DNA from: an uncultured Pelagimonas sp.
GTDB lineage: Bacteria; Pseudomonadota; Alphaproteobacteria; Rhodobacterales; Rhodobacteraceae
Assembly (NCBI GenBank): GCA_947499735.1
Contig: CANMPP010000009.1
Coordinates: forward strand, 1-48,954
Length of the DNA stretch: 48,954 nt
Reading direction: 5' to 3'
Shown here piece after piece: positions 9,648 to 18,466 of the stretch (positions are counted from its first letter, which is position 1; every line of letters starts with the position of its first letter). The position numbers were made by a program, and so were the translations under genes. The notes under the pieces are model-generated. The model saw only the letters and a program-made list of their open reading frames with translations. It searched no databases and was not told where the DNA came from.

Positions 9648-11422
9648 CCCAGAACGCGCCGACCTCATCCCCACACACCCAAAACAAATCGGCTTTAGAT
9701 CTGCTGACATGGGTCTGGCGCGTTTTTCTAAAACGCTACAAAGGTGGATTGGCCCTAGCGATGGGTCTGATGGTCATCGAAGGCAGCACATCCGCGATGC
9801 TTGCCTGGATGATGGAGCCCTTGTTCAACGATGTGTTCGGCGAAAACGCAACATCGTCTGTGGCCTGGATCATCTATGTGATTATGGGCATTTTCCTTTT
9901 GCGCGCGTTTAGCGGCGTCGCGCAAAAAACCATGCTGACGAAGATCTCAGAACAAAGCATGGGTGATATCCGCCGCGCTTTGCTGAGCAAAGTCATGTAT
10001 CTGGATCTCGATTTTCATCACAAAACCGGCGCAGGCCATTTGCTGCAACGTGTTGATGGCGATGTGCAGGCCATTGGCAAGGTTTGGTCAACGGTCATCA
10101 CAGGCGCGGGCCGTGATGTTGTGATGTTGGTGACGCTGTTGGGCACAGCGCTTTATATGGATTGGGTGCTGACCCTTTTGGCCGTCATTTGCATGCCCAT
10201 TTTGTTTTACCCAACCACATTGGTGCAAAAATACGTCCGTAAGGCCGCGCGTGACTCTCGTTTGGTCGCGGCCAATCTGTCCGCACGCCTGACCGAAATT
10301 TTCCAAGGCATCACCGCCGTAAAACTGAATGGGTTGGAACGCTATCAGGGGCAAAAATATGCATCCCTGACAGAGAAACGTGTCAAATTCCAAACCCGCG
10401 CCAGTATGGGCCAAGCCATGTTGCCGGGGCTGGTCGATATCATGTCAGGTGTCGGGTTCGTCGCTGTCGCCCTCTATAGCGGGAACAAAATCACCTCTGG
10501 TGAAATGTCTTTAGGCGAATTCATGGTATTTTTCGTGGCCGTCTCGCAGATCTTTGAACCGTTGCGCCGCTTGGGCACAATGAGCGGTGTCGCGCAGGTC
10601 GCCGCAGCCAGCGTTGAGAGGATCCAAGAGCTGCTGGATGCCACCCCGCGCATTGATGACCCGTCAGACCCTTTGCCTGCCCCCCAAGGCATGCCTGAGA
10701 TCCAACTGGATCAAGTACACCTTTCCTACGGTGAAACATCCGTTTTGAACGGCCTTAGCTTTGTCGCAGAGGCGGGGCAAACCACCGCCTTGGTGGGACC
10801 CTCCGGTGCAGGCAAATCCACCGTGTTTAATTTGATCACACGTCTGATCGATCCAGCTGAAGGCGCTGTGACCCTTTCGGGCATCCCTACGGCGTTGTTA
10901 ACACAGGCGGATCTGCGCGGGTTGATTTCCGTCGTGTCCCAAGATGCTGCCCTGTTTGACGAAAGCCTGCGGGATAATATTTTGCTCGGCCGTGAAGATC
11001 TGGACGACACGGATCTAAAACCTGCCCTGGACGCGGCGTTTGTTTCCGACTTTTTGCCACGTCTTGAGGATGGTTTGGATACGGCCGTCGGCCCAAGGGG
11101 GGCCAATCTGTCAGGTGGTCAACGACAGCGGGTCGCCATTGCGCGCGCCTTGTTGCGCGATACGCCCATCCTGTTGTTGGACGAAGCAACATCCGCGCTG
11201 GATGCGCAATCGGAACGCAAAGTGCAGGAAGCCTTGGATAGCCTGTCCAAAGGGCGCACCACATTGGTCATCGCCCATCGGCTATCAACCGTGCGCAATG
11301 CGGATAAGATCGTGGTGATGGATCAAGGCCGGGTCGTGGAACAAGGCACGCATGACACATTGTTGGCGCAGAACGGCACCTATGCCCGCCTGCACGCCCT
11401 GCAATTCAACGAAAGCGAATAA
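9644..11422 (+). CDS. ABC exporter, MsbA-like fused permease/ATPase
   Basis: A 592-residue half-transporter. Six membrane helices occupy about residues 20-310 and an ATPase domain the rest. Walker A GPSGAGKST is near 385, signature LSGGQRQRV near 488, Walker B LLLDEATSALD near 508 and the H-loop IAHRLSTVRNADKI near 545. This architecture is shared by lipid A flippase MsbA and other lipid or peptide exporters. The overlap with the upstream phosphatase gene makes a two-gene operon. The 3' end stops two bases before the convergent glycosyltransferase stop. Confidence 0.92.
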   Translation: MTQNAPTSSPHTQNKSALDLLTWVWRVFLKRYKGGLALAMGLMVIEGSTSAMLAWMMEPLFNDVFGENATSSVAWIIYVIMGIFLLRAFSGVAQKTMLTKISEQSMGDIRRALLSKVMYLDLDFHHKTGAGHLLQRVDGDVQAIGKVWSTVITGAGRDVVMLVTLLGTALYMDWVLTLLAVICMPILFYPTTLVQKYVRKAARDSRLVAANLSARLTEIFQGITAVKLNGLERYQGQKYASLTEKRVKFQTRASMGQAMLPGLVDIMSGVGFVAVALYSGNKITSGEMSLGEFMVFFVAVSQIFEPLRRLGTMSGVAQVAAASVERIQELLDATPRIDDPSDPLPAPQGMPEIQLDQVHLSYGETSVLNGLSFVAEAGQTTALVGPSGAGKSTVFNLITRLIDPAEGAVTLSGIPTALLTQADLRGLISVVSQDAALFDESLRDNILLGREDLDDTDLKPALDAAFVSDFLPRLEDGLDTAVGPRGANLSGGQRQRVAIARALLRDTPILLLDEATSALDAQSERKVQEALDSLSKGRTTLVIAHRLSTVRNADKIVVMDQGRVVEQGTHDTLLAQNGTYARLHALQFNESE

Positions 11423-11424
11423 TT

Positions 11425-12102
11425 CTATTTGCGATACGCCTTTGCCAACACAGATGGATCTGCTCCGGCAAAGTATCGCGCCAATAGGATCAGGTTTCTG
11501 CGCCCACGTGTGAACCAGCCTTGTGCCTTAAATTTGTCTGCGCTTGTTTCAGCGATCATCCCTGATGGTCGCAACCGTTTGCCTAGACGTCTGGCGATAG
11601 CGACGTCTTCCATCAGTGGAATATCCTGAAACCCACCAATTTCCGCATATAGATCCCTTTGGATCAACAGGCTTTGATCCCCATAGGGCAGATGAAACAC
11701 TTTGCTACGCAGATTGGCCCAGCCCGCGACGAACCATGGCGCAACCCCATCCGCAAAAAAGCGCAAACGCCCGTAATAGGAACCCGGGATCGGCAAACAC
11801 GCCACGGCAGCATTGCTCCACCCCGGTTGCAAACACGTATCTGCATGCAAGAACAGCAGCCATGCCCCCTGTGCGGCCTCTCCGCCACGCTGCAACTGGC
11901 CTCCACGCCCGGCTGGGCCCGTCACCCAGGTTGCACCGGCGGCAGCGGCGATAAGTTTGGTATCATCCTGTGATCCGCCATCAGATATGATCAATTCCCG
12001 GATCAAACCGGCATTCAGCCCCTCGCCCAAGGCTGACAAGCACGCTGGCAGGTCCTGCGCCGCATTATAGGTTGGTATGATCACGGATATCGGTGCGCGC
12101 AT
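11425..12102 (-). CDS. Family 2 glycosyltransferase (TIGR04283-like)
   Basis: A 225-residue GT-A fold transferase. The N-terminal SVIIPTYNAAQDL, ISDGGSQDDT, GRGGQLQRG and LLFLHADT (metal-binding region near 92) are seen, followed by QSLLIQRDLYAEIGGF and MEDVAIARRL. This set matches the compact GT2 subfamily known as TIGR04283. A C-terminal amphipathic segment (NLILLARYFAG) may touch the membrane. No lipid-acceptor genes lie next to it apart from the convergent MsbA-like exporter, and the acceptor is unknown. Confidence 0.87.
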   Translation of the reverse strand: MRAPISVIIPTYNAAQDLPACLSALGEGLNAGLIRELIISDGGSQDDTKLIAAAAGATWVTGPAGRGGQLQRGGEAAQGAWLLFLHADTCLQPGWSNAAVACLPIPGSYYGRLRFFADGVAPWFVAGWANLRSKVFHLPYGDQSLLIQRDLYAEIGGFQDIPLMEDVAIARRLGKRLRPSGMIAETSADKFKAQGWFTRGRRNLILLARYFAGADPSVLAKAYRK

Positions 12103-12163
12103 GGGCTTGTCTTCTCAATCTTCTGTCTCCTATATGACGTGGCATTGAAGAAAGGGAAAGAGC

Positions 12164-12913
12164 ATGGGCGATACAGCTTACAGCACAGAACGCAAGGTTT
12201 TGCGTCTTAGCGGGGCCGATGTTGTGCCGTTTCTTCAAAACCTGGTCACAAACAACGTCCCCGCCAAGATCGACGCGATGATCTACACCGCGCTTTTGAC
12301 GCCACAGGGAAAATTCCGCGCGGATTTCTTTTTGGTTCCCGATGGTGACGACATTCTACTGGATGTCGCAGAACCTATGGCGGCAGACGTGTTTAAAGCA
12401 CTCAGCATGTACAAGCTTCGCGCCAAAGTTTCGCTGGAGGAAACCGACATCAGTCCGACACGCGGGATCGGGGATATCCCTGAAGGTGCCTATGCAGACC
12501 CACGCCACCCGACGCTTGGCTGGCGTGGCTATCACGGCCAAACCGGACAAGATGCGGATTGGGATGCCCTGCGCGTTGCCGCCTGCATTCCCGAAAGCGG
12601 TGTGGAACTGACGCCCGACACATTTATTTTGGAGGCTGGTTTTGAAACGCTGAATGGCGTGGATTTCAAAAAGGGCTGCTATGTGGGCCAAGAGGTCACG
12701 GCCCGCATGAAACACAAAACAGAACTGCGCAAAGGTCTGGTGCGCGTTGCCGTAGACGGTAGCGCCCCCGTTGGCACTGATATCATATCAAACGGCAAGA
12801 TCGCAGGCACGCTGTACACGCAGGCCGATGGGCATGGGATTGCCTATATGCGATTTGACCGGATCAGCGACGATATGATCGCGGGCGATGCACAAGTCAC
12901 CGCCCTGCCCTGA
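12164..12913 (+). CDS. ygfZ: Folate-binding iron-sulfur assembly protein YgfZ
   Basis: YgfZ is a tetrahydrofolate-binding relative of the glycine-cleavage T protein that supports biogenesis or repair of some Fe-S enzymes. The family hallmark KGCYVGQEV is at 170-178 with its conserved Cys172, and the following RMKHKTELRKGL is also typical. The protein is 249 residues, the usual length for short alphaproteobacterial forms. The ATG is preceded by a purine-rich GAAAGGGAAAGAGC. It is divergent from the glycosyltransferase and convergent with the GNAT gene. Confidence 0.93.
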   Translation: MGDTAYSTERKVLRLSGADVVPFLQNLVTNNVPAKIDAMIYTALLTPQGKFRADFFLVPDGDDILLDVAEPMAADVFKALSMYKLRAKVSLEETDISPTRGIGDIPEGAYADPRHPTLGWRGYHGQTGQDADWDALRVAACIPESGVELTPDTFILEAGFETLNGVDFKKGCYVGQEVTARMKHKTELRKGLVRVAVDGSAPVGTDIISNGKIAGTLYTQADGHGIAYMRFDRISDDMIAGDAQVTALP

Positions 12914-12917
12914 TCCA

Positions 12918-13391
12918 TCAGAAGCGTTTTCTATATCCACCGATGGTTGGTTCGCTCGCACGGCTGGCATAAATGTCCCCTGCCGTCTTATTGAACCCAT
13001 TATAGTTCACGTGCCAACCTGTATAGCCCTCGGCCCTGACACGGTCTTCTGCAGCATCCAGCAAGGCGTGGCTCCACCCTTTCCCGCGGCAATTTGATGC
13101 GACATAAACATGTTCAAACCGGATTTCACGCCGCGGCAAGGCCAGCCCGTCACCGGGGCGAATATCAGGCACCGCCATCAAATAGGATCCTAGCCCCCAG
13201 CCCAGATCATGCCCAACGCACCAAGCGCCTTTGGCATGGAAAAACAACAAGATGTTCAGATAGTCCCGATCAGGTCCAGCCGCGTGATAGACCTTGGGCA
13301 TATGATGCACATGATAATTATGCAGAGCCCGAAACAAAGGAACGATCCGGGGAATATCCATCCAGTCCAGTGAAATCGGATGTTTGGTCAT
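12918..13391 (-). CDS. GNAT-family N-acetyltransferase
   Basis: A 157-residue protein with the GNAT fold. The acetyl-CoA loop appears as VASNCRGKGWSHALLDAAEDRVRAEG-type sequence around residues 94-117 (R/Q-x-x-G-x-G/A variant RGKGW), followed by a C-terminal NYNGFNKTAGDIYASRA strand/helix typical of the fold. The substrate is unknown. Its Shine-Dalgarno AGGAGG lies inside the 3' arm of the efp terminator, so its expression may depend on transcription or structure at that hairpin. Confidence 0.85.
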   Translation of the reverse strand: MTKHPISLDWMDIPRIVPLFRALHNYHVHHMPKVYHAAGPDRDYLNILLFFHAKGAWCVGHDLGWGLGSYLMAVPDIRPGDGLALPRREIRFEHVYVASNCRGKGWSHALLDAAEDRVRAEGYTGWHVNYNGFNKTAGDIYASRASEPTIGGYRKRF

Positions 13392-13392
13392 G

Positions 13393-13427
13393 AAAAAAGC
13401 CTCCTAGGCGGTTAGGCCGGAGGCTTT
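13393..13427 (-). terminator. efp terminator overlapping the GNAT ribosome site
   Basis: AAAGCCTCC (13396-13404) and GGAGGCTTT (13419-13427) form a perfect nine-base stem. On the minus strand it is followed by six T residues that end two bases before the GNAT start codon. The 3' arm contains AGGAGG, the only good ribosome site for that gene. A second small hairpin (CCCCG / CGGGG, near 13444-13460) lies between this and efp. Confidence 0.8.
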
Positions 13428-13477
13428 CAGTCTATGGTTAACCCCCGGTAAATACGGGGATATGCGCGCGGCCCCAA

Positions 13478-14041
13478 TTAGGCGCGCTCGGAATATTCCA
13501 TTGTGTCTGTGTTCACGACGATCATTTCGTCCTGCCCAACAAAGGGTGGCACGGAAACACGCACACCATTGTCCAAAATGGCAGGTTTGTAGCTGTTCGC
13601 GGCTGTTTGGCCTTTTACAACAGGCTCGGTGTCGGCGATTTTGCAGGTCACCTTTTGCGGCACTGTCGCATTCAACGCTTCAGCTTCGTGGAATTCAACA
13701 ACGATGGTCATACCGTCCTGAAGGAACGGGCGACGTTCACCCAAGATATCTGCGGGAACCTGAACCTGATCGTAGGTTTCCGTGTCCATGAAGATCAACA
13801 TGCCGTCATCTTCGTAGAGGAATTGCATGTCTTTTTGTTCAAGACGAACACGTTCAACTTTGTCAGCTGAGCGGAAGCGTTCGTTGAGTTTGGAACCGTT
13901 GCGCAGGTTTTTCATTTCAACCTGTGCGAATGCGCCACCTTTACCAGGTTTCACATGGTCCACTTTTACCGCGACCCAAAGACCCGCATTGTGTTCCAAT
14001 ACGTTACCAGGTCGGATTTCGTTACCGTTGATTTTGGGCAT
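13478..14041 (-). CDS. efp: Translation elongation factor P
   Basis: EF-P binds the ribosome between P and E sites and relieves stalling at polyproline. The protein is 187 residues with KOW-like N-terminal, central OB and C-terminal OB domains. The loop KPGKGGAF carries Lys34, the position modified in many bacteria, and the C-terminal [27 protein letters not shown] region matches the family. I see no epmA/epmB in the window. It is divergent from the small gene at 14256 and ends in a strong terminator. Confidence 0.97.
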   Translation of the reverse strand: MPKINGNEIRPGNVLEHNAGLWVAVKVDHVKPGKGGAFAQVEMKNLRNGSKLNERFRSADKVERVRLEQKDMQFLYEDDGMLIFMDTETYDQVQVPADILGERRPFLQDGMTIVVEFHEAEALNATVPQKVTCKIADTEPVVKGQTAANSYKPAILDNGVRVSVPPFVGQDEMIVVNTDTMEYSERA

Positions 14042-14255
14042 AGATCAAAAACCGTTGCAAAAGCTTGATGAATTGTTACGGCTTTCTATATCTACCTAGT
14101 AACGACCTGACAAGACACTCTATATCGTAGGGCTTTTCAGAACCCATGCGCAAAATGCATAGGTGCCTTGCGATTTCAGGGTACCCGAATCGAACTGGAT
14201 GGTACATAAGGCCTCCTACACCGAAAAACACAAGAGCAATAAGAATAGGTCTCCC

Positions 14256-14573
14256 ATGAAAGATTTTGTAGACGGTGCCGCCTTTAATGCGGAACAAGGC
14301 AACCGTGCACGTAAACTGTTCGCAGCTGTTGTTTTGGCTGCGTTGGATGACGCCATCGCTGATGATAAAAAATACGGCAATGGACCAGAGCAAATCGCAC
14401 GTTGGGCTAGGTCCCGCGACGGTCGCGAAGTTCTGAGCTGCGCAGGTATTGACCCGAACGAACGTGTCGTCGAAGGGCTGATGGACTTTGTTGGCAAAGG
14501 TGTGCGGACATCTGTTGCCCTGTCTCGCGAAGAAAGCGAACGTCGCAACGCGGCGCATGCAGAAGCAGCGTAA
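14256..14573 (+). CDS. Small conserved Rhodobacterales protein (DUF6280-like)
   Basis: The 105-residue protein starts MKDFVDGAAF and has a helical, charged sequence (LAALDDAIADDKKYGNGPEQIARWARSRDGREVLSCAGI). From memory this matches a short, very conserved Rhodobacterales family labelled DUF6280; its function is unknown. I chose ATG 14256 because the frame upstream (open to 14163) is unlike the family. A GAATAGG purine stretch precedes the start weakly. The high conservation and the two downstream hairpins suggest a monocistronic, well-expressed gene. The opposite-strand frame at 14076-14609 is its shadow. Confidence 0.78.
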   Translation: MKDFVDGAAFNAEQGNRARKLFAAVVLAALDDAIADDKKYGNGPEQIARWARSRDGREVLSCAGIDPNERVVEGLMDFVGKGVRTSVALSREESERRNAAHAEAA

Positions 14574-14583
14574 CGTATGAATG

Positions 14584-14602
14584 GGCTCCCTCTTTGGGAG
14601 CC
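14584..14602 (+). terminator. Hairpin just after the DUF6280-like gene
   Basis: GGCTCCC and GGGAGCC form a perfect seven-base stem with a five-base loop, ten bases past the stop. No T run follows, so it may stabilise the mRNA end and not terminate by itself. Confidence 0.5.
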
Positions 14603-14645
14603 AATTCAATCACATGATCGAAGGCATCCCCTTCTTTCAAAATGA

Positions 14646-14674
14646 AAAAACGCGATCCAATGGGTCGCGTTTTT
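14646..14674. terminator. Bidirectional terminator
   Basis: ACGCGATCC (14650-14658) pairs with GGGTCGCGT (14662-14670) with one wobble. It is flanked by A runs on the left and T runs on the right, so it has a T tail when read from either strand. It sits between the convergent DUF6280-like gene and the PopZ-like gene. Confidence 0.8.
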
Positions 14675-14696
14675 CGTTTCAATCGGGATCTTTCAT

Positions 14697-15749
14697 CTAA
14701 TTGCGTGGCGGCAGCAAAGCGGTCTGGACCTCGCGTCGAACCATCGCACGCAGGTTTTTCGACAATTCATCGCCCAAAACGCCCTGCAATTCCTGACGTA
14801 CCATTTGCCCGATATAATCACGCAATACGTCATCATCCTGATCGCTGATCACCTCGACATCATCTTCAAGGACCTCATCCTCAAGGATCTCGCGGTGCGC
14901 CGTTTCCTGGGTTTCGATATTGGCGATTTCGCCTGCCACTGGATCTAAATCCAGATCGCCACCCTGAACATCATTCATACCGGCAACAGGCGACGACAAC
15001 ACCTCATCCTTAAGCAGCGCCAAAGCCTGATCAGGAGACAACTGCCCAACGGCCATCATCTTTATCACATGCTCAGCTGCGGCAAGATCAATGGCCTGAA
15101 CCGGTTCGCGGGTCCGAGTCGGCGTTGTCTGCACCTCGGATGGCTCTGACGAATTGACAAAGTTGCGCTGTGGTTGGTGAACAAAAACTGCGGTTTTCTC
15201 TTCGCCAAAGCCCCGTGGTTCGATATCATCCTGAGGATAATTCACCTCTTGCAACATGCGCTCCAGCGCATCATCACCAATCTGTTCCGCTTTCTGTTCG
15301 GCAACACTATCTGCATCCAGCAAACTCGCACTGACAACATCCACGTCCACGTCATCCAAGACAGGGTCGTTCTGCATCACTTCATCCGCATGGATGGCAT
15401 CTTGATTGCTATACGGGCTTAAGCTGAGAACCTTGGCGCCAGCGGTAGGTTCGGTGGTCTCGTCACTAAGATCGTCATTACGACCTTGTCGAGACAAATC
15501 AGAAACTGGTGATTCAAGGACCAAGCGGCTGGGAATACCCTCTGCAACCATTTGCGCGGGTGTCAGCACCAGTTTTTCTTCAAATGCACGCTGTGGTTTT
15601 ACACAATCCACATCACCCCTTTCCACCATCAAAGGTTGATGCCGACCCGTGTTTTCACTCGGGCCGACAGATGCCGGATCTTTAGAGACCAGACGCCGGA
15701 TAGAGGAAAGAACATCCTCGACTTCCAAAGGGGATATAGAGTCACTCAT
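14697..15749 (-). CDS. Acidic protein with PopZ-like ends (DUF2497-like)
   Basis: The 350-residue protein starts MSDSISPLEVEDVLSSIRRL. This resembles the N-terminal motif of the polar organiser PopZ (E-[ED]-[IV]-L-x-S-I-R-R). A long, very acidic low-complexity middle follows, ending in an amphipathic helical tail (LRDYIGQMVRQELQGVL, then NLRAMVRREVQTALL) like the PopZ oligomerisation end. It lies after pcm and tolC, and in many alphaproteobacteria pcm-tolC-popZ is a conserved order. It is longer than typical PopZ (about 180-250). I chose ATG 15749; the frame is open to 15803. The PopZ assignment is an inference. Confidence 0.65.
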   Translation of the reverse strand: MSDSISPLEVEDVLSSIRRLVSKDPASVGPSENTGRHQPLMVERGDVDCVKPQRAFEEKLVLTPAQMVAEGIPSRLVLESPVSDLSRQGRNDDLSDETTEPTAGAKVLSLSPYSNQDAIHADEVMQNDPVLDDVDVDVVSASLLDADSVAEQKAEQIGDDALERMLQEVNYPQDDIEPRGFGEEKTAVFVHQPQRNFVNSSEPSEVQTTPTRTREPVQAIDLAAAEHVIKMMAVGQLSPDQALALLKDEVLSSPVAGMNDVQGGDLDLDPVAGEIANIETQETAHREILEDEVLEDDVEVISDQDDDVLRDYIGQMVRQELQGVLGDELSKNLRAMVRREVQTALLPPRN

Positions 15750-15830
15750 ATCACAATCTCTCAATCTTAGAGATATGTTAGCGAAGGAACGCCGCACACA
15801 CAACAGATTGATAAATTGAGGGTTTGAAGA

Positions 15831-17246
15831 TTACTCTTTACCCAATGCCCGCAGGACACGATCCAGCTCTTTACCTTGTTTACTATGGGAAACAGGCGCA
15901 TTTTTCACCAGATTGTAGTAATCAGATGGATCATATTGCGGCACATTCAGCCCAAGCTTTGCAGCTGTCAGATCGCCAATTGTGAAAAGAACCTGATACG
16001 CGGCGATTGATTCGTCGACTTGTGCCGAAATCAACGACGCGCGGGCGTCCAACAATTCTTGTTCCGCATCCAAAACCTCAAGCGTGGTACGAGAGCCCAA
16101 AGTCGCTTCTTCGCGAACACCCTCAAACGCAAGACGTGATGCCCGCACCTGTGATTCAGACGCTTGGCGGCTGGCGCGTGCTACATTCAGCTGCGCATAG
16201 GCATTCGCAACCGCCTGACGCACATCATGTGTCAAATCATGCAGTGAATTGCGCACCGCATCACGGTTTGCCCGCGCTTGACGCTCGGCAGCAGACAAAG
16301 CACCACCAGAATAGATTGGGCCAGAGAAGTCGAAACTAACCGTTCCGCCACTGGAGGACACATCGCTTTTGAACCGTTCGGTTACACCATATGTACCACC
16401 AAAGGTCACGGTCGGCTTCTTTGCACCTTCTGCGATACGAACAGCGATCTCTGATGCGGCGATTTGGTGTTGTAAGCCGATCAAAGATGGATGGTTCTGC
16501 GTTGCTTTGCTTTCCCCTTCTGCCGTTGCACCTGGCAAGGTCGGCAGACTGTTAGGATACACAAGACCACTTGGGCGATAGCCTATGACCGAACGATATT
16601 CCTCTTCGTCGATACGTTGCTGACCAATAGAGGCCGCCAATTCTGACTGCGCAGCAGCCAGGCGTGCCTCGGCCAGCGAAACATCGGTTCGCGTGGTTTC
16701 ACCAAGCTCGAAACGATCCCGCGCGGCCTGCAATTCCTGTTGAATAACCCGCAGGTTATTTTGGCGCAGCGCGACGTTTTGTGAACTGCGCTTCACCTCC
16801 ATAAAGGCAGAAACGGCCCGGAACAGAACCTGTTGTTCAACGCTGATCAGATCCGCCCGGGTTGCCAAAACCGTTTCTTTGGCCGCTTCGATCGAATTCT
16901 TGCTTTGCCCACCATCATATAGGGTGATTTGAGCGATCAAATTGATGCCGGCCTCAGTATAGCCTGTGTTCACGATGTCATCGGAACTGGCAGTGCGCGC
17001 CCGCGAATAGGTACGCTCGATATCACCACTCCAGCTGATGATGGGGCGCAATGCAGCAACCGCGCTCGCGACATCTTCATCCGCGGCACGTAGCAGGGCC
17101 CTGTTCTGCCGCAACAATCCGCTATGATTATATGCAGCGGTCAACGCTTGCGCCAAAGTTTCGGCACTGGCCACGGCAGGCGCCGTTACCCCCAACATCA
17201 CCGCAGTTACCGAAATGGTTAAGTGCTTGAGCAGTCCCATAGTCAA
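15831..17246 (-). CDS. tolC: TolC-family outer-membrane efflux channel
   Basis: The 471-residue protein carries a signal peptide (residues about 1-28, MTMGLLKHLTIS... ending AVASAE). Two repeated OEP domains follow, with long coiled-coil helices and the family segments AAYNHSGLLRQNRALLRAADEDV, RFELGETTRTDVSLAEARLAAAQSEL and TLEVLDAEQELLDARASL. It forms the trimeric outer-membrane exit duct for type I secretion and RND pumps, but no such partner is adjacent. It follows the pcm-like gene by about 130 bases and precedes the PopZ-like gene. Confidence 0.94.
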   Translation of the reverse strand: MTMGLLKHLTISVTAVMLGVTAPAVASAETLAQALTAAYNHSGLLRQNRALLRAADEDVASAVAALRPIISWSGDIERTYSRARTASSDDIVNTGYTEAGINLIAQITLYDGGQSKNSIEAAKETVLATRADLISVEQQVLFRAVSAFMEVKRSSQNVALRQNNLRVIQQELQAARDRFELGETTRTDVSLAEARLAAAQSELAASIGQQRIDEEEYRSVIGYRPSGLVYPNSLPTLPGATAEGESKATQNHPSLIGLQHQIAASEIAVRIAEGAKKPTVTFGGTYGVTERFKSDVSSSGGTVSFDFSGPIYSGGALSAAERQARANRDAVRNSLHDLTHDVRQAVANAYAQLNVARASRQASESQVRASRLAFEGVREEATLGSRTTLEVLDAEQELLDARASLISAQVDESIAAYQVLFTIGDLTAAKLGLNVPQYDPSDYYNLVKNAPVSHSKQGKELDRVLRALGKE

Positions 17247-17378
17247 CAGCCTCTGTCTTTTTATCTATTTTTGCACGCCCAACAAGGCGCAAGATCCTAC
17301 TTCGTCGATGATCCCCATCGACCTCAATTTATCAAACCGGGCACATGCCTAAGCCCACCCAACAAGGGAGGACACAGA

Positions 17379-18032
17379 TCAAAGCACAAATTCTGGCTTG
17401 GCTTCAAATCCCGCCAAAACAGGAGCCGCGCCATTAAAGGCAAACCGCCAAGACACAGCCCCATCCAGTTTATATCCAATCTTTACTGAACCAACCGGCC
17501 CCTTCATGAACAAACAGGCAATCCGCCCGCCGTCTTTCAGTTGCGCTAGCACCTGATCCGGCAAGGTTTCAACGCCACCTTGCAGGATAATCGCATCATA
17601 TGGGCCCAGATCTTTTGCACCTTGATCCAGCGCCCCGCTTTGTAAAACAACATTATCCGCGCCCTGATCAGACAACAGGGTCTCAGCCTCACGCAACATT
17701 GTGTCATCTTCTTCCAAGGCAACAACCGCCTCGACAATGCGTGCTATGACCGCAGATGAATAGCCAAACCCACAACCGATATCCAAAACGAGATCTGTCT
17801 TTGTCAGGTCCAAGACCTCTAACATTTTCGCAAACAGGCGTGGATCCAGCAGAACCCGGCCGTCTTCCAACACAACTTGTTCGTCAATATATGCAAATTC
17901 AGTTTTATCAGACGGAACAAACAACTCTCGCGGAATGCGCAGCATCGCATCGATAATCGTGAATTCTGTCACGTCTGATGGACGCACTTGTGTATCGACC
18001 ATCATCGTTCTGCGTGCGGTATAGTCTGGCAT
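17379..18032 (-). CDS. Protein-L-isoaspartate O-methyltransferase-like protein
   Basis: A SAM-dependent methyltransferase of the PCMT group (217 residues from MPDYTARRTMMVDTQVRPSDV). The SAM motif LDIGCGFGYSSAVIA lies near residue 83 and the acidic VALEEDD strand near 105. Classical PCMTs repair isoaspartate, but the alphaproteobacterial version next to tolC lacks proof of that reaction. The N-terminal substrate motif is replaced by IPRELFVPSD and DEQVVLEDGRVLLDP. An upstream in-frame Met (18038) adds two residues. It is the first gene of the pcm-tolC-popZ-like block. Confidence 0.85.
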   Translation of the reverse strand: MPDYTARRTMMVDTQVRPSDVTEFTIIDAMLRIPRELFVPSDKTEFAYIDEQVVLEDGRVLLDPRLFAKMLEVLDLTKTDLVLDIGCGFGYSSAVIARIVEAVVALEEDDTMLREAETLLSDQGADNVVLQSGALDQGAKDLGPYDAIILQGGVETLPDQVLAQLKDGGRIACLFMKGPVGSVKIGYKLDGAVSWRFAFNGAAPVLAGFEAKPEFVL

Positions 18033-18323
18033 AAACAAGACTCATCTGTTTAGTTTTCTAATCTGCTTGTGGCATATCAAAAGGAATCACGCAATCCGCT
18101 GCTTACTGAAATTCACATTTCAAAACCGCCAAATCACATTTGGCAAACAAAGCGCGCACTCCCTACGACATCTGTGACACCCCGTTTGGCCCAAAGACCA
18201 TTGGGGATGCGCACAGTGCCAGATAGGTCAGAGATTGTTTAAGAAAGATTTGACCAAGCCCCGCTCAGAGCATTTGACAACCGCCCCGACCCAAGTTATC
18301 AGCCCATTCCATACCACAAGGCA

Positions 18324-18397
18324 GGCGAGTTGGCGGAGTGGTGACGCAGCGGATTGCAAATCCGTGTACACCGGTTCGATTCCGGTACTCGCCTCCA
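18324..18397 (+). tRNA. tRNA-Cys (GCA)
   Basis: A complete cloverleaf with acceptor stem GGCGAGT/ACTCGCC, discriminator T and encoded CCA. The anticodon loop TTGCAAA gives GCA, and the T arm CCGGTTCGATTCCGG is intact. Its 3' end is the probable integration site of the element that begins right after it. Confidence 0.97.
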
Positions 18398-18466
18398 TTT
18401 AATTTCAAACACTTAGTGGAAATCCAGAGGCGGGTAGGATCGAAGCTCTACTCATTCTCTACCCAT

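Noticed and set aside
14160-14215. Possible tRNA-like T arm (GAATCGAACT) upstream of the DUF6280-like gene
   Set aside because: No acceptor or anticodon stem can be formed around it.
14076-14609. 177-residue minus-strand frame opposite the DUF6280-like gene
   Set aside because: The plus-strand 105-residue protein matches a conserved family, so the reverse frame is a shadow.
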